In this document: piece after piece, positions 41,852 through 42,879 of the stretch
Position numbering within the stretch: position 1 is the first letter of the stretch
Layout of the letters: each line of letters opens with the position of its first letter
IMG/VR virus record: IMGVR_UViG_3300008954_000094
Coordinates: 1-42,879 of that record
Reading direction: 5' to 3' (one strand)
DNA from: a virus
Length of the DNA stretch: 42,879 nucleotides
Position numbers and translations under genes: made by a program
Notes under the pieces: model-generated
What the model was told of the DNA's origin: nothing
Databases searched by the model: none
What the model saw: only the letters and a program-made list of their open reading frames with translations

Positions 41852-42089
41852 CAGGACACATCCTCTTAATAGCAACCAGTAAAATCTCGGACGCCTCAAC
41901 CATTAACTCTCGCGCCATTGTGACATCCTCTATATTATCAGATTGGTCGGGTTTGTCAAGTGATTCAACGAAATTTTCCAAAAATAATTTTATGTTGGTG
42001 TCAAGCAAAAAATACCTTACTGGTAGCCCCGCCATTTCCTTATCTGTATAAGACATATCGTCAAAGGTTCTCTCAATCTGATTCTGCAC
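41841..42089 (-). CDS. small hypothetical protein upstream of the polymerase (82 aa)
   Basis: GTG at 42089 overlaps the nucleotidyltransferase-like gene by 17 bases. M-Q-N-Q-I-E-R-T-F-D-D-M-S-Y-T-D, then P-V-R-Y-F-L-L-D-T-N-I-K-L-F-L-E-N-F and a helix E-L-M-V-E-A-S-E-I-L-L-V-A-I-K-R-M. Not recognised. The 3' half holds a promoter-like site. Confidence 0.65.
   Translation of the reverse strand: MQNQIERTFDDMSYTDKEMAGLPVRYFLLDTNIKLFLENFVESLDKPDQSDNIEDVTMARELMVEASEILLVAIKRMCPDAK
41932..41959 (-). promoter_or_regulatory. sigma-70-like promoter inside the small gene
   Basis: TTGACA (41954-41959), 16-base spacer, TAATAT (41932-41937), within the gene 41841-42089 and about 75 bases before the polymerase start. 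Confidence 0.55.
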
Positions 42090-42879
42090 CCAATCCTCCC
42101 ATTTTATTCCACTTTTTTGGTTTAAAGAAATCGGGCTTTGTTAGTGACTCGCCACCCGACCAATATTCAGTCAATCCATCCCATGAGTCCACTCTGTGAT
42201 ACCACGGAACCTCAAACTTTGAATCTATATCTATTATAACATCTGAGAACACTTTGTCAAGGGAAAAGTTTCTTGCAGACCATCTTTTTTCAATTGGCAA
42301 GCGATTTCCGTCTGAATCGTGCAAAGACGTTCCTTCTTCACGCACCCTTCTCCTACATCTCTTGAAATCTTCACCATCGAAGGTAAATCCCAAATACTCA
42401 CCTGTTATAACAGAACCGCCTTTGTATGTCAAGCAAAAAGTTCCGTTTCTGGAAATTTTGCGGCGAAAATTTTTGAGCAATTCGGGATTATAGATTCCGT
42501 ATGGAAATGCACAATAAAATTTATCTGGGATGAGCCACTTACTGATGCGCTTAGAAATATAATAGGCACTGAGCGCACCGTACAAGGCTGACCACCCTAA
42601 GCAATCCCTTCTGTCTCTGTCCTTCGGATGCACGGGAACATAGTAAATCGGAATGCGCCTGCGCTTCTCAGATTGAAAGATTCCCTTTTGCAGCAGCGAG
42701 TTGGGGTCAAAAATCCACTCCCCCATGCGCTCTTTAATTAGTGGCTGCATGTCCCTATGGCACACGACCCAGATAGTTTCTGACCCAGCCCACGCACATT
42801 CCAGCACTGCTCGCTCCACTGCCAGATAATTTTTTCCTATCGGCATCAAGGAATCGTGCCACGGCATATCGAAGTCCAG
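42073..42879 (-). CDS. nucleotidyltransferase-like protein, 5' end beyond window
   Basis: The frame is open to the window edge, so the N-terminus with any G-x-G-T/S-R loop is missing. Visible: L-D-F-D-M-P-W-H-D-S-L-M-P-I-G-K-N-Y-L-A-V-E-R-A-V-L-E-C-A-W-A-G-S-E-T-I-W-V-V-C, which resembles the second part of nucleotide-sugar or MobA-type nucleotidyltransferases (P-x-P-x...A-x-x-x-x-x-x-G-x-x-x-I-x-V-V). I recall similar proteins in cyanophages. The rest (K-F-Y-C-A-F-P-Y-G-I-Y, F-C-L-T-Y-K-G-G-S-V) is unassigned. At least two promoter-like sequences lie inside the gene. Confidence 0.6.
   Translation of the reverse strand: MDFDMPWHDSLMPIGKNYLAVERAVLECAWAGSETIWVVCHRDMQPLIKERMGEWIFDPNSLLQKGIFQSEKRRRIPIYYVPVHPKDRDRRDCLGWSALYGALSAYYISKRISKWLIPDKFYCAFPYGIYNPELLKNFRRKISRNGTFCLTYKGGSVITGEYLGFTFDGEDFKRCRRRVREEGTSLHDSDGNRLPIEKRWSARNFSLDKVFSDVIIDIDSKFEVPWYHRVDSWDGLTEYWSGGESLTKPDFFKPKKWNKMGGLGAESD
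42233..42260 (-). promoter_or_regulatory. sigma-70-like promoter inside the nucleotidyltransferase gene
   Basis: TTGACA (42255-42260), 16-base spacer, TATAAT (42233-42238); full consensus boxes. Confidence 0.6.
42404..42432 (-). promoter_or_regulatory. second sigma-70-like promoter inside the same gene
   Basis: TTGACA (42427-42432), 17-base spacer, TATAAC (42404-42409). Confidence 0.5.

Noticed and set aside
1-42879. CRISPR array, insertion sequence, integrase or attachment site
   Set aside because: No regularly spaced repeats, transposase, recombinase or tRNA-adjacent direct repeat was seen; the window reads as lytic phage.

Overview
The window reads as a piece of a large, lytic, tailed-phage genome of the T4-like or marine myovirus type. 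All supported genes lie on the minus strand, so transcription runs from base 42879 towards base 1. Genes are short, tightly packed and mostly overlap by 1-26 bases in ATGA, GTGA or TAATG fashion. Recognisable genes are phage-type nucleotide enzymes (thymidine kinase, dUTPase, an IMP dehydrogenase-like enzyme), a C-family DNA polymerase, an endolysin, GroEL, Hsp20, a ClpP-like protease, glutaredoxin, several DNA methyltransferases, a tRNA-Asn and many small proteins of unknown function. Lipoprotein-like and spanin-like membrane proteins suggest a Gram-negative host. Strong TTGACA-N16/17-TATATT promoters suggest use of the host sigma-70 polymerase. The host and phage genus are not determined by the sequence.

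Layout in transcription order. 42.9-34.8 kb: partial nucleotidyltransferase-like gene, DnaE-type polymerase, dUTPase, IMPDH-like enzyme, two putative regulators and an acidic head-type protein, closed by a strong terminator at 34.8 kb. 34.8-29.4 kb: membrane protein, P-loop kinase, ClpP-like protease, amidase endolysin and a 596-residue probable virion protein. 29.4-26.0 kb: GroEL and two other genes, each with its own sigma-70-type promoter, plus a coiled-coil membrane protein. 25.95-23.3 kb: small conserved phage proteins, glutaredoxin and a Mom-like acyltransferase. 23.2-15.6 kb: the most unusual part, a run of otherwise unrelated proteins, most of which begin with the same peptide, M-K-x-L-M-E-x-W-R-x-[YFH]-[LIMV], followed by a [LIM]-x-E site. 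This resembles the capsid-targeting sequence and prohead-protease cleavage site of T4 internal proteins. The attached domains are ADP-ribosyltransferase-like (two), a complete (p)ppGpp-hydrolase HD domain, an HExxH metalloprotease-like domain and an acyltransferase-like domain. I infer a set of proteins packaged in the head and injected with the DNA. 15.5-2.8 kb: early-type genes behind several sigma-70 promoters (small zinc proteins, membrane proteins, Hsp20, a ParB-like protein, thymidine kinase, two DNA methyltransferases). 2.8-2.2 kb: a roughly 450-base structured RNA with its own promoter and a tRNA-like CCA end, immediately followed by tRNA-Asn. 2.2-0 kb: a tandem array of small paralogues starting MKVGDLV, then the start of a third methyltransferase.

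Two promoter classes seem to divide the map. TTGACA-N16/17-TATATT-like sites serve the early-type blocks, GroEL and the polymerase. A recurring ACTATTTA element sits 30-65 bases upstream of several head-region genes and may be the late promoter. No gene on the plus strand is supported.
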